64,000 nt of DNA from UBA3700 sp964478025 (GTDB lineage: Bacteria; Bacillota; Clostridia; Christensenellales; UBA3700), in NCBI GenBank assembly GCA_964478025.1, contig CAYZGK010000003.1, positions 1 through 64,000 on the forward strand, written 5' to 3'. Position 1 is the first letter of the stretch, and each line of letters starts with the position of its first letter. Below the pieces are notes generated by a model. The model did not search any database, had not been told where the DNA came from, and saw only the letters and a list, made by a program, of their open reading frames with translations. The position numbers and the translations under genes are program-made. Positions 1 to 9,064 of the stretch are shown here, piece after piece.

Positions 1-773
1 CAAATAAGATTGGAAAGAAACTTAAGATGATAGGTTTATATAACATCCAATTTATTGTAGATAAGAAAGATGAAGTCTCAATTATTGAGGTTAATCCAAG
101 ATCATCAAGAACTGTACCATTTTTAGCTAAATCTACAAATGTTCCAATTGCTAATATCGCAACAAAAGTAATGATGGGTATGAAACTTAAAGATTTAGGT
201 TATGTTGGCGTACAACCAAAGAGAAAGAGATGGTATGTTAAAACTCCAACATTCTCATTTACAAAATTAACTGGTCTTGATGTTGTTTTATCTCCTGAAA
301 TGAAATCAACAGGAGAGGCAATAGGTTATGATTATTCATTAAATAGAGCGCTATTTAAGTCCCTAAAAGCTTCAGGAACAAGAGTTTCAACTTATGGAAC
401 GTTATTCGCAACAATTGCGGATAAAGACAAGGAAGATGCGCTTCCATTAATTAGAAGATTCTATAACTTAGGATTTAACATAACCGCAACAAAGGGAACA
501 GCAAAGTTCTTAAAAGAGCATGGAATTAAAACAAGAGTTAGAGAAAAACTTTCAGATGGATCAACAGAGATTATTGATGATATTAAGAAAGGATTTGTAA
601 CATATGTTGTTAACACTCAAACAGAAGGCGAAGACATGGACGCAAAGATTATTCGTCGTGCAGCTATAGATAATAACATCGCAGTATTTACATGTTTAGA
701 CACTGTAAAGGTACTTTTAGATGCACTTGAAGAAACAACAATGGGTATAGGAACTATAACAAACGACAACTAA
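1..773 (+). CDS. carB: Carbamoyl-phosphate synthase large chain, C-terminal part (5' end outside window)
   Basis: The large subunit makes carbamoyl phosphate from glutamine-derived ammonia, bicarbonate and ATP for pyrimidine and arginine synthesis. The frame is open from base 3, so this is the tail of a protein of about 1,070 residues. What remains is the end of the second ATP-grasp half, with the family stretch IEVNPRSSRTVPF, followed by the MGS-like allosteric domain that binds UMP or ornithine in relatives (roughly the last 140 residues, from SLNRALFKSL onward). No terminator is visible after the stop, but frr has its own promoter at 812-840. In many Bacillota pyrH, not carB, lies before frr. 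The identity is clear; the length is not known. Confidence 0.93.
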   Translation, partial: NKIGKKLKMIGLYNIQFIVDKKDEVSIIEVNPRSSRTVPFLAKSTNVPIANIATKVMMGMKLKDLGYVGVQPKRKRWYVKTPTFSFTKLTGLDVVLSPEMKSTGEAIGYDYSLNRALFKSLKASGTRVSTYGTLFATIADKDKEDALPLIRRFYNLGFNITATKGTAKFLKEHGIKTRVREKLSDGSTEIIDDIKKGFVTYVVNTQTEGEDMDAKIIRRAAIDNNIAVFTCLDTVKVLLDALEETTMGIGTITNDN

Positions 774-811
774 AATTAAAAATTTATATATAATTGCGCG
801 CATTTATAATA

Positions 812-840
812 TTGAAAAAGAGTTTTTCGTTTGCTATACT
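812..840 (+). promoter_or_regulatory. Sigma-A type promoter of frr
   Basis: TTGAAA at 812-817 and TATACT at 835-840 are separated by exactly 17 bases. The start of frr is 31 bases beyond the -10 box, leaving room for the GGAG ribosome binding site at 861-864. It would separate frr expression from carB. Confidence 0.75.
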
Positions 841-871
841 ACTTATAGACAAAAAATAAAGGAGAGCAAAA

Positions 872-1444
872 ATGCTTGATAGTGTAGAAGTTTTAGAAGT
901 TTTTGAAAAATTAGAAACAAAGTTAAATAAAGGTATAGATAGCCTATTATTTGAATTTGGTGGTATGAAAGCAGGAAGAGCAAATCCTCATATCTTAGAT
1001 AAAGTTGTAGTAGATTATTATGGTTCACCAACACCAATTAAAGCTATGGCTAATATCTCAGTTCCAGAGGCTAGAATCCTTCTTATTTCTGTTTGGGATC
1101 AATCAGCTTTAAAAGATGTTGAAAAGGCAATTAATGCTGCAAATATTGGTATTAACCCAACAAATGATGGTAAAAACATTAGATTAGTTTTCCCAGAATT
1201 AACTCAAGAGAGAAGAAAAGATCTTGCAAAGCAAATTAAGACAGTTTCTGAAAATGTTAAAGTACAATTAAGAAACGCTAGACGTGATGCAAATGATGAA
1301 CTTAAGAAATTAAAGAAAGATAATTTAGTTACTGAAGATGAACAAGCAACATTAGAAAAGGATGTAGATAAGCAACTTGCTGACTATATCGCTAAAGTAG
1401 ATAAATTAACAAAAGAAAAAGAAGATGAGGTAATGAGCGTTTAA
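872..1444 (+). CDS. frr: Ribosome recycling factor
   Basis: RRF works with EF-G to split post-termination ribosomes so they can start again. The 190-residue product is close to the usual 185. It shows the family region KAGRANPHILDKVVVDYYG followed by TPIKAMANISVPEAR, and a long charged three-helix-bundle C-terminus. The ATG at 872 sits 7 bases after a GGAG site. The gene opens the conserved frr-uppS-cdsA-dxr-rseP-ispG order, but a terminator-like hairpin at 1481-1512 lies before uppS, so frr may be partly uncoupled from the genes after it. Confidence 0.96.
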   Translation: MLDSVEVLEVFEKLETKLNKGIDSLLFEFGGMKAGRANPHILDKVVVDYYGSPTPIKAMANISVPEARILLISVWDQSALKDVEKAINAANIGINPTNDGKNIRLVFPELTQERRKDLAKQIKTVSENVKVQLRNARRDANDELKKLKKDNLVTEDEQATLEKDVDKQLADYIAKVDKLTKEKEDEVMSV

Positions 1445-1480
1445 TAAACGTTAATTATCTAAAATTAAAATAGTTTATAG

Positions 1481-1512
1481 AAGCTGGCGATATTTCTCGT
1501 TCAGCTTTTTAT
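1481..1512 (+). terminator. Intrinsic terminator or attenuator between frr and uppS
   Basis: The arms AAGCTGGCGA (1481-1490) and TCGTTCAGCTT (1497-1507) pair with one bulge around a short loop and are followed by a T run. uppS starts only 18 bases later with no obvious promoter between, so partial read-through is likely. Confidence 0.65.
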
Positions 1513-1530
1513 AATTAAAATGAGGTTTTT

Positions 1531-2220
1531 ATGGATCAAATTAGAGTTCCAAAGCATATAGCATTTATTATGGACGGAAATGGAAGATGGGCAAAAAAGA
1601 GAGGTCTTCCTAGAAAATTTGGTCACAAAGAAGGGGTTAAAGCTCTTCAAAAAATAATTGAAGGTTGTAAAAATAGAGGAGTTGAGATTTGCTCTTTCTA
1701 TGCTTTTTCAACTGAAAATTGGAAAAGACCTCAAGAAGAAATAGAAGAAATTTTTTCACTAGTTGAAAAATTTGCTAAAGAAGAACTAAGCAAATACGTA
1801 GATAAAGGATATAGAGTAACTTATATGGGAGATATTACAAAACTTCCTGAAAATACTCAAAGTGCTTTAAAAGAAATAAAAGAAAAAGGTTCTTCAAATA
1901 GTGGAATGATAGTAAACATTGCTATAAATTATGGTGGTAGAGATGAAATTGTAAGAGCTGTTAATAAAGTACTTCAATCTGGTATTAAACAAATTGATGA
2001 ACAAATGCTTTCAGATTGTATGTATACAGCAGGAATTTCAGATCCAGATATTATAGTAAGAACCTCAGGAGAGGAAAGATTATCTAATTTTATGCTTTGG
2101 CAAAGTGCTTACTCAGAGCTATTATTTATAGACGACCTTTGGCCTGATGTAAATGAAAAAACAGTAGATTATATTATAGAGTGCTACTCAAAACGCAATC
2201 GTCGTTTTGGTGGAAAATAG
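1531..2220 (+). CDS. uppS: Undecaprenyl diphosphate synthase (cis-prenyltransferase)
   Basis: UppS extends farnesyl diphosphate with isopentenyl diphosphate to C55 undecaprenyl diphosphate, the lipid carrier for peptidoglycan precursors. The 229-residue product has the substrate-binding motif HIAFIMDGNGRWAKKRG at residues 9-25, with the catalytic Asp at D15, the SFYAFSTENWKRP stretch, and the C-terminal RTSGEERLSNFMLWQSAYSE signature. It is slightly shorter than many family members (about 245) but complete. Its substrate comes from the MEP and IspA steps whose genes (dxr, ispG, ispA, dxs) are also in this window. cdsA follows 9 bases later. Confidence 0.95.
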   Translation: MDQIRVPKHIAFIMDGNGRWAKKRGLPRKFGHKEGVKALQKIIEGCKNRGVEICSFYAFSTENWKRPQEEIEEIFSLVEKFAKEELSKYVDKGYRVTYMGDITKLPENTQSALKEIKEKGSSNSGMIVNIAINYGGRDEIVRAVNKVLQSGIKQIDEQMLSDCMYTAGISDPDIIVRTSGEERLSNFMLWQSAYSELLFIDDLWPDVNEKTVDYIIECYSKRNRRFGGK

Positions 2221-2229
2221 AAGGTTATT

Positions 2230-3114
2230 ATGTTAAAAAGAATTATTACTGCAATTTGTATTTTAGCAGTTGTATTTGGGTTCTTATTTGGACTTAGACA
2301 AGTAAGCACCATATTTGTTGCAGCCCTTCTTGGAATTATTTCTATAATTTCAACATATGAGTTAACAAAAACATTTAAAAAAGCAGAGTATAATTGTATG
2401 ACCTTGCTGCCAATTTTAATATCTGTAATTGGAGTAGTAAGTGTCTATTTCTTTGGATATATGGGACTGCTTTTAACTATGGTTGTAGGATCGCTTGTTT
2501 GTTTAGCTGTGTTTACTTTTGACCATAAATATGAACTTAAGGATGTTTTTGCAAGTATTATTGCCTTTATATATCCACTTCCACTTTCACTTTTACTTTA
2601 TTTAAATGGATTTGAAATTAATGGATTAAATATTGGATTATACGCAATTTTACTTACAATATTTGTTCCAATTCTTACTGATACAATGGCATACTTTGTT
2701 GGTGTGTCTTTAGGAAGATTTACCCCAAAGCTTTGTCCTGAAATTTCTCCTAAAAAGACTGTTGCAGGAGCTATAGGCGGCATTATTGGCGGCATGATGG
2801 CAACAATGCTTATATTCCTACTTTTTGATTATGGACAAGTATTTTCATCATTTAAAAATGTTGATGTTTTCACGCTAACTAATACAACATGGAAAAGCAT
2901 TGTAATTTATCTTGTTTTAGGACTTGTTAGCGCTCCTATTTGTGAAATTGGAGATTTAGTAGCTTCATGGATAAAAAGAAAAGCAGGTATTAAAGATTAT
3001 GGCAATATATTCCCAGGACATGGTGGAATGATGGATAGAATGGATAGCATTATATTTATGATTCCAATTACTTGTATTTTCTTAGAGATAATGAAGGCAG
3101 TTTTAGAAGGTTAA
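2230..3114 (+). CDS. cdsA: Phosphatidate cytidylyltransferase (CDP-diglyceride synthase)
   Basis: CdsA is a polytopic membrane enzyme that converts phosphatidic acid and CTP to CDP-diacylglycerol, the branch point of phospholipid synthesis. The 294-residue product is mostly hydrophobic helices and ends with the family signature: SWIKRKAG, then GNIFPGHGGMMDRMD, with D269 and D272 as the expected metal-binding acids. The start has a weak upstream AAGG. It sits 1 base before dxr, in the usual Bacillota order. Confidence 0.94.
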   Translation: MLKRIITAICILAVVFGFLFGLRQVSTIFVAALLGIISIISTYELTKTFKKAEYNCMTLLPILISVIGVVSVYFFGYMGLLLTMVVGSLVCLAVFTFDHKYELKDVFASIIAFIYPLPLSLLLYLNGFEINGLNIGLYAILLTIFVPILTDTMAYFVGVSLGRFTPKLCPEISPKKTVAGAIGGIIGGMMATMLIFLLFDYGQVFSSFKNVDVFTLTNTTWKSIVIYLVLGLVSAPICEIGDLVASWIKRKAGIKDYGNIFPGHGGMMDRMDSIIFMIPITCIFLEIMKAVLEG

Positions 3115-3115
3115 T

Positions 3116-4243
3116 ATGAAAAAGTTAATAATATTAGGCTCAACAGGTTCTATAGGCACACAAACTCTTGATGTTGTAAGACATTACAAAGATAAGTTTG
3201 AAGTTGTAGGACTTGCTTGTAATTCAAATATAGAATTACTTAAAAAACAAATTGATGAGTTTAAACCAAAATATGTAGCAGTAAGTGATGAAAAAGCTGC
3301 AGAAAAACTAAGTGCAACTTCTTTCCAATTATTTAGTGGAGATATTGCTGTAATTAATCTATGCATGATGGAATGCGATATCGTTGTAAATGCGCTTGTT
3401 GGAGTTGAAGGACTATCTCCTACAGTTACTGCAATTAAGGCTGGGCACGATATAGCACTAGCGAATAAAGAAACACTAGTTGCTGGCGGCGATATAGTAA
3501 TGCCACTAGCTAAAGAAAATAATGTAAATATACTTCCAGTTGATTCAGAGCATTCTGCTATATGGCAATGTTTAAACTTTAATAAAAATAAAGAAATAGA
3601 TAAGATAATTCTAACTGCATCAGGTGGTGCATTTAGAGGTAAAACAAAGTTTGAAATAGAGAATCTAAAGGCAAAAGATGCGCTAAAGCATCCAACTTGG
3701 TCAATGGGAAATAAAGTAACGATAGATAGTGCAACACTTATGAATAAGGGTCTTGAGGTAATTGAAGCGATGCATTTATTTAATCAGCCAGCTGATAACA
3801 TTCAAATTGTTGTTCATAAAGAATCAATAATGCATAGTGCAGTTTTATATAAAGATGGCTCAATTATTGCTCAAATGTCATATCCTGATATGAAGCTTCC
3901 AATTCAAGTTGCTTTAAATTATCCAAATAGGGGCGATTATACATTTACGCCACTTTCATTTAAAGACTTAACGCTTCATTTTGAGGATGTAGATTTAGAA
4001 ACATTCCCATGTCTTGCTATAGCTCTTGATTGTGCTAAAAAAAGAGGCTTAGCTCCAACTATTATGAATGCTGCTAATGAAGAATTAGTTAAAAAATACC
4101 TTCAAGATAAAATTAAATTCTATGATATTTCTAAATATATTAGGAAAGCTTTGGATAAATTCGATTCTAATGATAGAATTTCATTGTTTAATATTGAAAA
4201 TATTGATTACGATGTAAGGGATTTTATAAATAAGAGTATATGA
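3116..4243 (+). CDS. dxr: 1-deoxy-D-xylulose 5-phosphate reductoisomerase
   Basis: DXR performs the second step of the MEP isoprenoid pathway, converting DXP to MEP with NADPH. The 375-residue product has the dinucleotide-binding GSTGSIG at residues 8-14, ALANKETLV, the metal site in PVDSEHSAIWQ (D143, E145) and the substrate-binding stretch HPTWSMGNKVTIDSATLMNKG. All motifs look intact. The stop overlaps the rseP start (ATGA), indicating tight translational coupling. Confidence 0.96.
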   Translation: MKKLIILGSTGSIGTQTLDVVRHYKDKFEVVGLACNSNIELLKKQIDEFKPKYVAVSDEKAAEKLSATSFQLFSGDIAVINLCMMECDIVVNALVGVEGLSPTVTAIKAGHDIALANKETLVAGGDIVMPLAKENNVNILPVDSEHSAIWQCLNFNKNKEIDKIILTASGGAFRGKTKFEIENLKAKDALKHPTWSMGNKVTIDSATLMNKGLEVIEAMHLFNQPADNIQIVVHKESIMHSAVLYKDGSIIAQMSYPDMKLPIQVALNYPNRGDYTFTPLSFKDLTLHFEDVDLETFPCLAIALDCAKKRGLAPTIMNAANEELVKKYLQDKIKFYDISKYIRKALDKFDSNDRISLFNIENIDYDVRDFINKSI

Positions 4244-5337
4244 TTATATTAGGTGCAACATTTTTATCTGTATTACAATGGATAGGCTACGTAATTGTAG
4301 CACTTTTATGTTTAATGTTCATGATTTGCGTTCATGAAGCAGGTCATTATGCAGCCGGTAAAATTTTTAAATTTAATATACTTGAGTTTTCAATAGGATT
4401 TGGACCAAAACTTTTCCAAAAGAAAAATGAAAAAACTGGGGAATTATTCTCAATAAGAGCAATTCCACTTGGTGGGTATTGTCAATTTGCAGGAGAAGAT
4501 GACGAGGGCGAAAAGGTAGATGATTTTAATTCAAAACCTATTTGGCAAAGAATAATTGTTTTATTTGCTGGTGCTTTTATGAATCTTGTAAGTGCAGTTG
4601 TCATAATTTCCATTTTCTTTATGGCTTGGGGAGATTATTTACCAAGAGTTGTAAAAGTTTATGATTATGTAGACTCCTCATATGAGCAAGTTTTACAAGA
4701 AGGAGATCTAATTTATAAGGTAAATGGTAAAAATTGCTACTCACTTGTTGACGCATCAAAAGTTACTTCATATATAAAATCATCAAGTGAAAATATTGAA
4801 CTTACCATTATAAGAAACGGTGAAGAGATAGAACTTACTGTTCAAAAACATGATTATTATGGTGAGTATGTCGATGATGAGGGAAATGTAACTGAAGTAT
4901 CAGGAAATGGACTTGGAATTTCAACTGGATACGAGAAAGTTAAAATGTCATTCTTTAGAGCAATAGGGCATGCTTTTGAGTTTACCTATGATGTTATAGC
5001 TCTTATTTTTAAAACTTTTGGTAAGTTATTTACAGGAAGTATAAAAATATCTGAATCAATGGGTGGAACAATTACAGCAATAGAATCTTTATCCATACTT
5101 GCTCAGTCTGGATTTGCTGCCATTATGTATGGTGTTTGTGTTTTATCTGCCTCTATTGGTGTTATGAATCTTTTACCATTCCCAGCACTTGATGGATGTA
5201 GAATACTTGTTTGTATAATTGAGGCAATAATAAGAAAACCTATAAATAGAAAGGTTGAAGGTATAGTAAATTTCGTAGGATTAATTATATTATTTGGATT
5301 TGCAATTTTATGTGACATATTGCATTTCTTTGGGTAA
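4240..5337 (+). CDS. rseP: Site-2 zinc metalloprotease, RseP/RasP family
   Basis: This is an intramembrane protease that cleaves membrane-tethered substrates such as anti-sigma factors and signal peptide remnants. The 365-residue product has the zinc site HEAGH (H32, E33, H36) in the first transmembrane helix, a central PDZ-type domain at roughly residues 140-215, and the third ligand motif NLLPFPALDG with D318 in a C-terminal helix. It overlaps dxr by 4 bases. The substrate in this organism cannot be told from the window. Confidence 0.94.
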   Translation: MIILGATFLSVLQWIGYVIVALLCLMFMICVHEAGHYAAGKIFKFNILEFSIGFGPKLFQKKNEKTGELFSIRAIPLGGYCQFAGEDDEGEKVDDFNSKPIWQRIIVLFAGAFMNLVSAVVIISIFFMAWGDYLPRVVKVYDYVDSSYEQVLQEGDLIYKVNGKNCYSLVDASKVTSYIKSSSENIELTIIRNGEEIELTVQKHDYYGEYVDDEGNVTEVSGNGLGISTGYEKVKMSFFRAIGHAFEFTYDVIALIFKTFGKLFTGSIKISESMGGTITAIESLSILAQSGFAAIMYGVCVLSASIGVMNLLPFPALDGCRILVCIIEAIIRKPINRKVEGIVNFVGLIILFGFAILCDILHFFG

Positions 5338-5341
5338 GGTT

Positions 5342-6373
5342 ATGAGTAAAAAGAAAGTTAAAGTTGGTAATTTAGTAATTGGGGATAAAGATATTATCAT
5401 TCAGTCTATGACAAATACAAAGACTGTAGATGTTCAAGGAACAGTTAAACAAATTCTTGAGCTTGAGAATGCTGGTTGTGAACTTGTAAGATGTACAGTT
5501 CCAACTAAAGAAAGTGCTTATGCATTAAAAGAAATCGTAAAGAGCGTTCATATTCCAGTTGTTGCAGATATTCATTTTTCATCAGAACTTGCAGTTCTTG
5601 CAGCTGAAAATGGTGCTAGCAAAATTAGAATTAATCCAGGAAATATTGGAGACTTAAACAAAGTAAAATATTTAGCAAACTTTTTAAAAGAAAGAGAAAT
5701 TCCTATAAGAATTGGGGTTAATGGTGGCTCTCTTGATCAAAAGTTTAAACATTTAGGCCAAGTTGATGGTATGGTTCAATCTGTTTTAGAGCATGTACAT
5801 TTACTTGAAGATGTTAATTTTGACGATATAGTTATCTCTTGTAAATCTTCAAATGTTTTTAATATGATTGAAGCTTATAGAAAACTATCTAAAATTGTAG
5901 ATTATCCTATGCATATTGGAGTAACAGAGGCTGGAACATATAACCAAGGTTTAATTAAAAATGCTATAGGAATCGGTGCATTACTTAAAGATAACATTGG
6001 AGATACAATTAGAGTTTCTTTAACTGATGATCCTGTAAAGGAAATTTATGCAGCTCAAGATATACTAAAGGCTTGTAATTTATATAATAGACCATACTGT
6101 GAAATTATATCTTGTCCTACATGTGGTAGAACTGAAATAAATGTAAAAGAATTTGCAGAGAATATCGAGGCTTATTGTAAGAATATTAAGAAGAATGTAA
6201 AGATTGCCGTTATGGGATGTATCGTAAATGGTATAGGAGAATCTGAAGGGGCCGATTTTGGTGTGGCTGGCGGAAAAGAAAGGTCTATAATATTTAAAGA
6301 TGGTAAGAAGATTGAAACAATAGATAATAGTCAAATTTTGCCACGTTTAAAGGAGTTAATAGATAAGTACTAA
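5342..6373 (+). CDS. ispG: 4-hydroxy-3-methylbut-2-en-1-yl diphosphate synthase
   Basis: IspG is an iron-sulfur enzyme of the MEP pathway that converts MEcPP to HMBPP. The start is taken at ATG 5342; an in-frame extension to 5294 would run back into rseP and has no ribosome binding site. The 343-residue product keeps the 4Fe-4S ligands C258 and C261 (CPTCGRT), C293 (MGCIVNGIGE) and the Glu ligand E300. It follows rseP by 4 bases and overlaps the next gene by 1 base (TAATG). Confidence 0.95.
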   Translation: MSKKKVKVGNLVIGDKDIIIQSMTNTKTVDVQGTVKQILELENAGCELVRCTVPTKESAYALKEIVKSVHIPVVADIHFSSELAVLAAENGASKIRINPGNIGDLNKVKYLANFLKEREIPIRIGVNGGSLDQKFKHLGQVDGMVQSVLEHVHLLEDVNFDDIVISCKSSNVFNMIEAYRKLSKIVDYPMHIGVTEAGTYNQGLIKNAIGIGALLKDNIGDTIRVSLTDDPVKEIYAAQDILKACNLYNRPYCEIISCPTCGRTEINVKEFAENIEAYCKNIKKNVKIAVMGCIVNGIGESEGADFGVAGGKERSIIFKDGKKIETIDNSQILPRLKELIDKY

Positions 6374-7929
6374 TGGCAGATTTTTTAGAAGAGTTTAATA
6401 AAGCATCAAATAATAAATTTAATTACATAAGAATAGGTTCATATAATATAGATGAGGAAAACTCAATTTTAAATTTAACACTAGTTGTTCCTTATGAATA
6501 TTTTAACGATGAATCTAAGTTTTCAGTTTATGATAGACAAGAAATTCATGAATGCATAAAAAAGATTATTCCAGAGAAATTTGGATTAAAATTGAAGTTT
6601 GATAAAATCCTTGTTAGTCATGAAGTTGTTTTACGCTTTATAAATAATTTTATTAAAGAAAAATACGCAAGAATATTAATTGGAAGATATGTTCCAAAGG
6701 ATATAAAGATAAATATTGAAGGAAATGAAGTCTCTATAGTTTTACCTATAGATAAAAATATTTGCTCATATTTTGTTTCAAGACAAGTAGATAAAGAATT
6801 AGAAAAATATTTAAATTCAAAATATTACGCTACAAATTCCGTTAAACTTAAAGAGGTTGAATTAACTAAGGAAACTGAAGTTATACGAAAAAAAAGAGCA
6901 CAATACATAGATGATGGAATTATTATTTGTGAAAAGGGTAAATCTATAATTGGCTTATATATTGCATCTCCTCCCGTATATATTTCAAATTGTTCAAAAC
7001 CACAGGAAATTGCTACAATTTGTGGTAAAGTTTCTAAATTTGAAAAGAAAGTTGCAAAATCTGGAAAACTATTTTATAAATTCATTATTCAGGATTTAAC
7101 TGGAAATAAAATGAATTGTATTTATTTTCCAAAAAGCAAAAAGGCACAAAAAAGTAAAATTGAAAACATTCAAGTAATTTCAGATTATGTTGTTCAAGGT
7201 GAGCTTAAAGAAGATGCAATGAATAAAGGCGTTATTATGTTTGTTCAAAACATTATGCGTGCTAAAGTAGATGAAGAAGCTACTTTAAAGAAAATGGAAT
7301 TTGTAAAGCTACAAAAAATTAAAGCTGTCGTTCCAGATCCACAAGAATATAATGACCCAAATAACAAAGAGTATACCTTGTTTGATGAAAGACCATACAT
7401 TTGTCCACTTATTGCTAAAAACGATTTTGTGGTATTTGATTTAGAAACAACAGGACTTTCTGTAAGCACAGATAAAATTGCCGAAATTGGAGCAGTTAAG
7501 ATTTCTCATGGAATAAAAGTTTCAACTTTCCAAACACTTGTTGATCCTGAAATAAAAATGCCAGAATGTGCTTATAAAGTTAATGGTATATCTAATGAAA
7601 TGTTAGTTGAGGCTCCACTTATTGAAAATGTTTTAGAAAAGTTCATGAATTACATTCATGGATGTATACTTGTTGGTCAAAATGCAAAGCAATTTGATTT
7701 GCCTTTTATAAAGCGAGATGCAGAAGCTTTAGGATACGTTGTAGATAACCCTCTTTATGATACAAAAATTATGGCAAAGCAAGTTGATCCTGACCAGAAT
7801 AATTACTCACTTGCAAAATTATGTGAAATTTACAAAGTAAATAATAATCAAGCCCATAGAGCATTATCTGACGCTCTTGCTACCGCGGATGTATTTATTG
7901 CACTTGCTAATAAATTAAAACTTGAGTAA
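6373..7929 (+). CDS. PolC-derived protein with N-terminal, OB-fold and DEDDh 3'-5' exonuclease domains but no polymerase
   Basis: The 518-residue product resembles the front of the replicative polymerase PolC: an N-terminal domain (about 1-200), an OB-fold nucleic-acid-binding domain (about 212-300, EIATICGKVSKFEKK), then a DnaQ-like proofreading exonuclease from about 350. The exonuclease acids are all present: D356 and E358 in DLETTG, D442 in the NAKQFD stretch, H495 and D500 in HRALSD. It stops just after that domain, so the PHP and polymerase parts are absent. It occupies the exact polC slot after ispG, normally the home of a protein of about 1,430 residues. No frameshift is seen; the end falls at a domain boundary. 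Its 3' end overlaps the opposing gene by 15 bases. It is likely an active single-strand exonuclease; its role is unknown. Confidence 0.8.
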   Translation: MADFLEEFNKASNNKFNYIRIGSYNIDEENSILNLTLVVPYEYFNDESKFSVYDRQEIHECIKKIIPEKFGLKLKFDKILVSHEVVLRFINNFIKEKYARILIGRYVPKDIKINIEGNEVSIVLPIDKNICSYFVSRQVDKELEKYLNSKYYATNSVKLKEVELTKETEVIRKKRAQYIDDGIIICEKGKSIIGLYIASPPVYISNCSKPQEIATICGKVSKFEKKVAKSGKLFYKFIIQDLTGNKMNCIYFPKSKKAQKSKIENIQVISDYVVQGELKEDAMNKGVIMFVQNIMRAKVDEEATLKKMEFVKLQKIKAVVPDPQEYNDPNNKEYTLFDERPYICPLIAKNDFVVFDLETTGLSVSTDKIAEIGAVKISHGIKVSTFQTLVDPEIKMPECAYKVNGISNEMLVEAPLIENVLEKFMNYIHGCILVGQNAKQFDLPFIKRDAEALGYVVDNPLYDTKIMAKQVDPDQNNYSLAKLCEIYKVNNNQAHRALSDALATADVFIALANKLKLE

Positions 7930-8874
7930 ATCTTCAGTTGGTTTTTCTTTAACTAAAAATTCCCAAATCATGGAATCACTTGGTACAATTTCTTCTGTTA
8001 AATAACCAAAATAAGATAACTTTTCTAAAAGTTCTTTTGCATATTTGTCGTCTTTATTTTTGTTAAGAACATTCTCAAGATATTTATGATATAAATATGG
8101 CTCATAAATGTGAGTTGTATCAAGTAGGTAATTTGCTTGATTCTTATATGGCTTTATATATAAATCTTCACCTATGCATACATTGTTCCACATCTTTAGC
8201 GTTTCTTCAATTGATGTTCCTCTTGATTGAACATCTCTAATCATTCTTCTAAGCATTCTAAATAATTTTGCAGGAAGTATAATCTCGCCATTCTTGCAAA
8301 AGTTAGTGTAGGTACAAATATATACTTTATAAAAATACTTATCTACATTCGTTATAGTAAGTAAATTTGGATTTAGTGCATGTGTGCCTTCAATTACAAT
8401 AATATCTTGACTAGATACTGTTATATGGTTATATTTTTCCTTTCTTTTTCCAGTATAAAAATCAAACTCAGGAAGATCAGTTTCGTTTTTAGTAATTAAA
8501 TCATCTATACATTCATTAAACTTTTTAACATCAAGGATATCAAAAGTTTCAAAGTCATAAGAACCATCTGAATTTTTAGGGTAGGTATCTCTATTCATGA
8601 AAAAGTCGTCAAGAGAAATTGCGATTGCGTTTTTTCCATGTCTTCTTATTTCTTGACATAATTTTCTACAAGATGTAGTTTTGCCAGATGATGATGGACC
8701 GGCAAGTAATACAAACTTTTTATTGCCATAAACAATATTTGCTGCAATTACTTCTATTTCATTTTTATATTTGCTTTCAGTAAAAGTTATTAAATCAAAT
8801 AATTGAGTCTTAACTTTGTAGTTAATTATATCAATATCTACATTAGATTTTATCGTAGAAATCATGTCTGCCAT
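7915..8874 (-). CDS. Uridine kinase-like nucleoside kinase (P-loop, PRK/UDK family)
   Basis: The 319-residue product has a Walker A motif GPSSSGKTT, a following AISLDDFF stretch and DIIVIEGTHAL, all typical of the uridine kinase and phosphoribulokinase family, which phosphorylates a nucleoside or related sugar with ATP. Many clostridial relatives carry an N-terminal TGS or threonyl-tRNA-synthetase-like editing region; here only a short leader precedes the kinase, so this is the compact form. A good ribosome binding site (AAGGAGA on the minus strand, 8881-8887) supports the start. It is oriented against its neighbours. The substrate is not certain. Confidence 0.8.
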   Translation of the reverse strand: MADMISTIKSNVDIDIINYKVKTQLFDLITFTESKYKNEIEVIAANIVYGNKKFVLLAGPSSSGKTTSCRKLCQEIRRHGKNAIAISLDDFFMNRDTYPKNSDGSYDFETFDILDVKKFNECIDDLITKNETDLPEFDFYTGKRKEKYNHITVSSQDIIVIEGTHALNPNLLTITNVDKYFYKVYICTYTNFCKNGEIILPAKLFRMLRRMIRDVQSRGTSIEETLKMWNNVCIGEDLYIKPYKNQANYLLDTTHIYEPYLYHKYLENVLNKNKDDKYAKELLEKLSYFGYLTEEIVPSDSMIWEFLVKEKPTEDLLKF

Positions 8875-9064
8875 AATTTATCTCCTTGAACAACAATTAA
8901 ATATTATCACAATTATAATAAAAAAATAAGAGTGCATTTAATTTTAGTTAATTTAAGATTTTACACTAAAGCCTCTCTTATAAAAATTATTTAAGTTATA
9001 TTTAAGAAGTTAGCAATAATATATATTAAGAAATTTATTTATAAATTTTTTGGAGGATTTTGTT

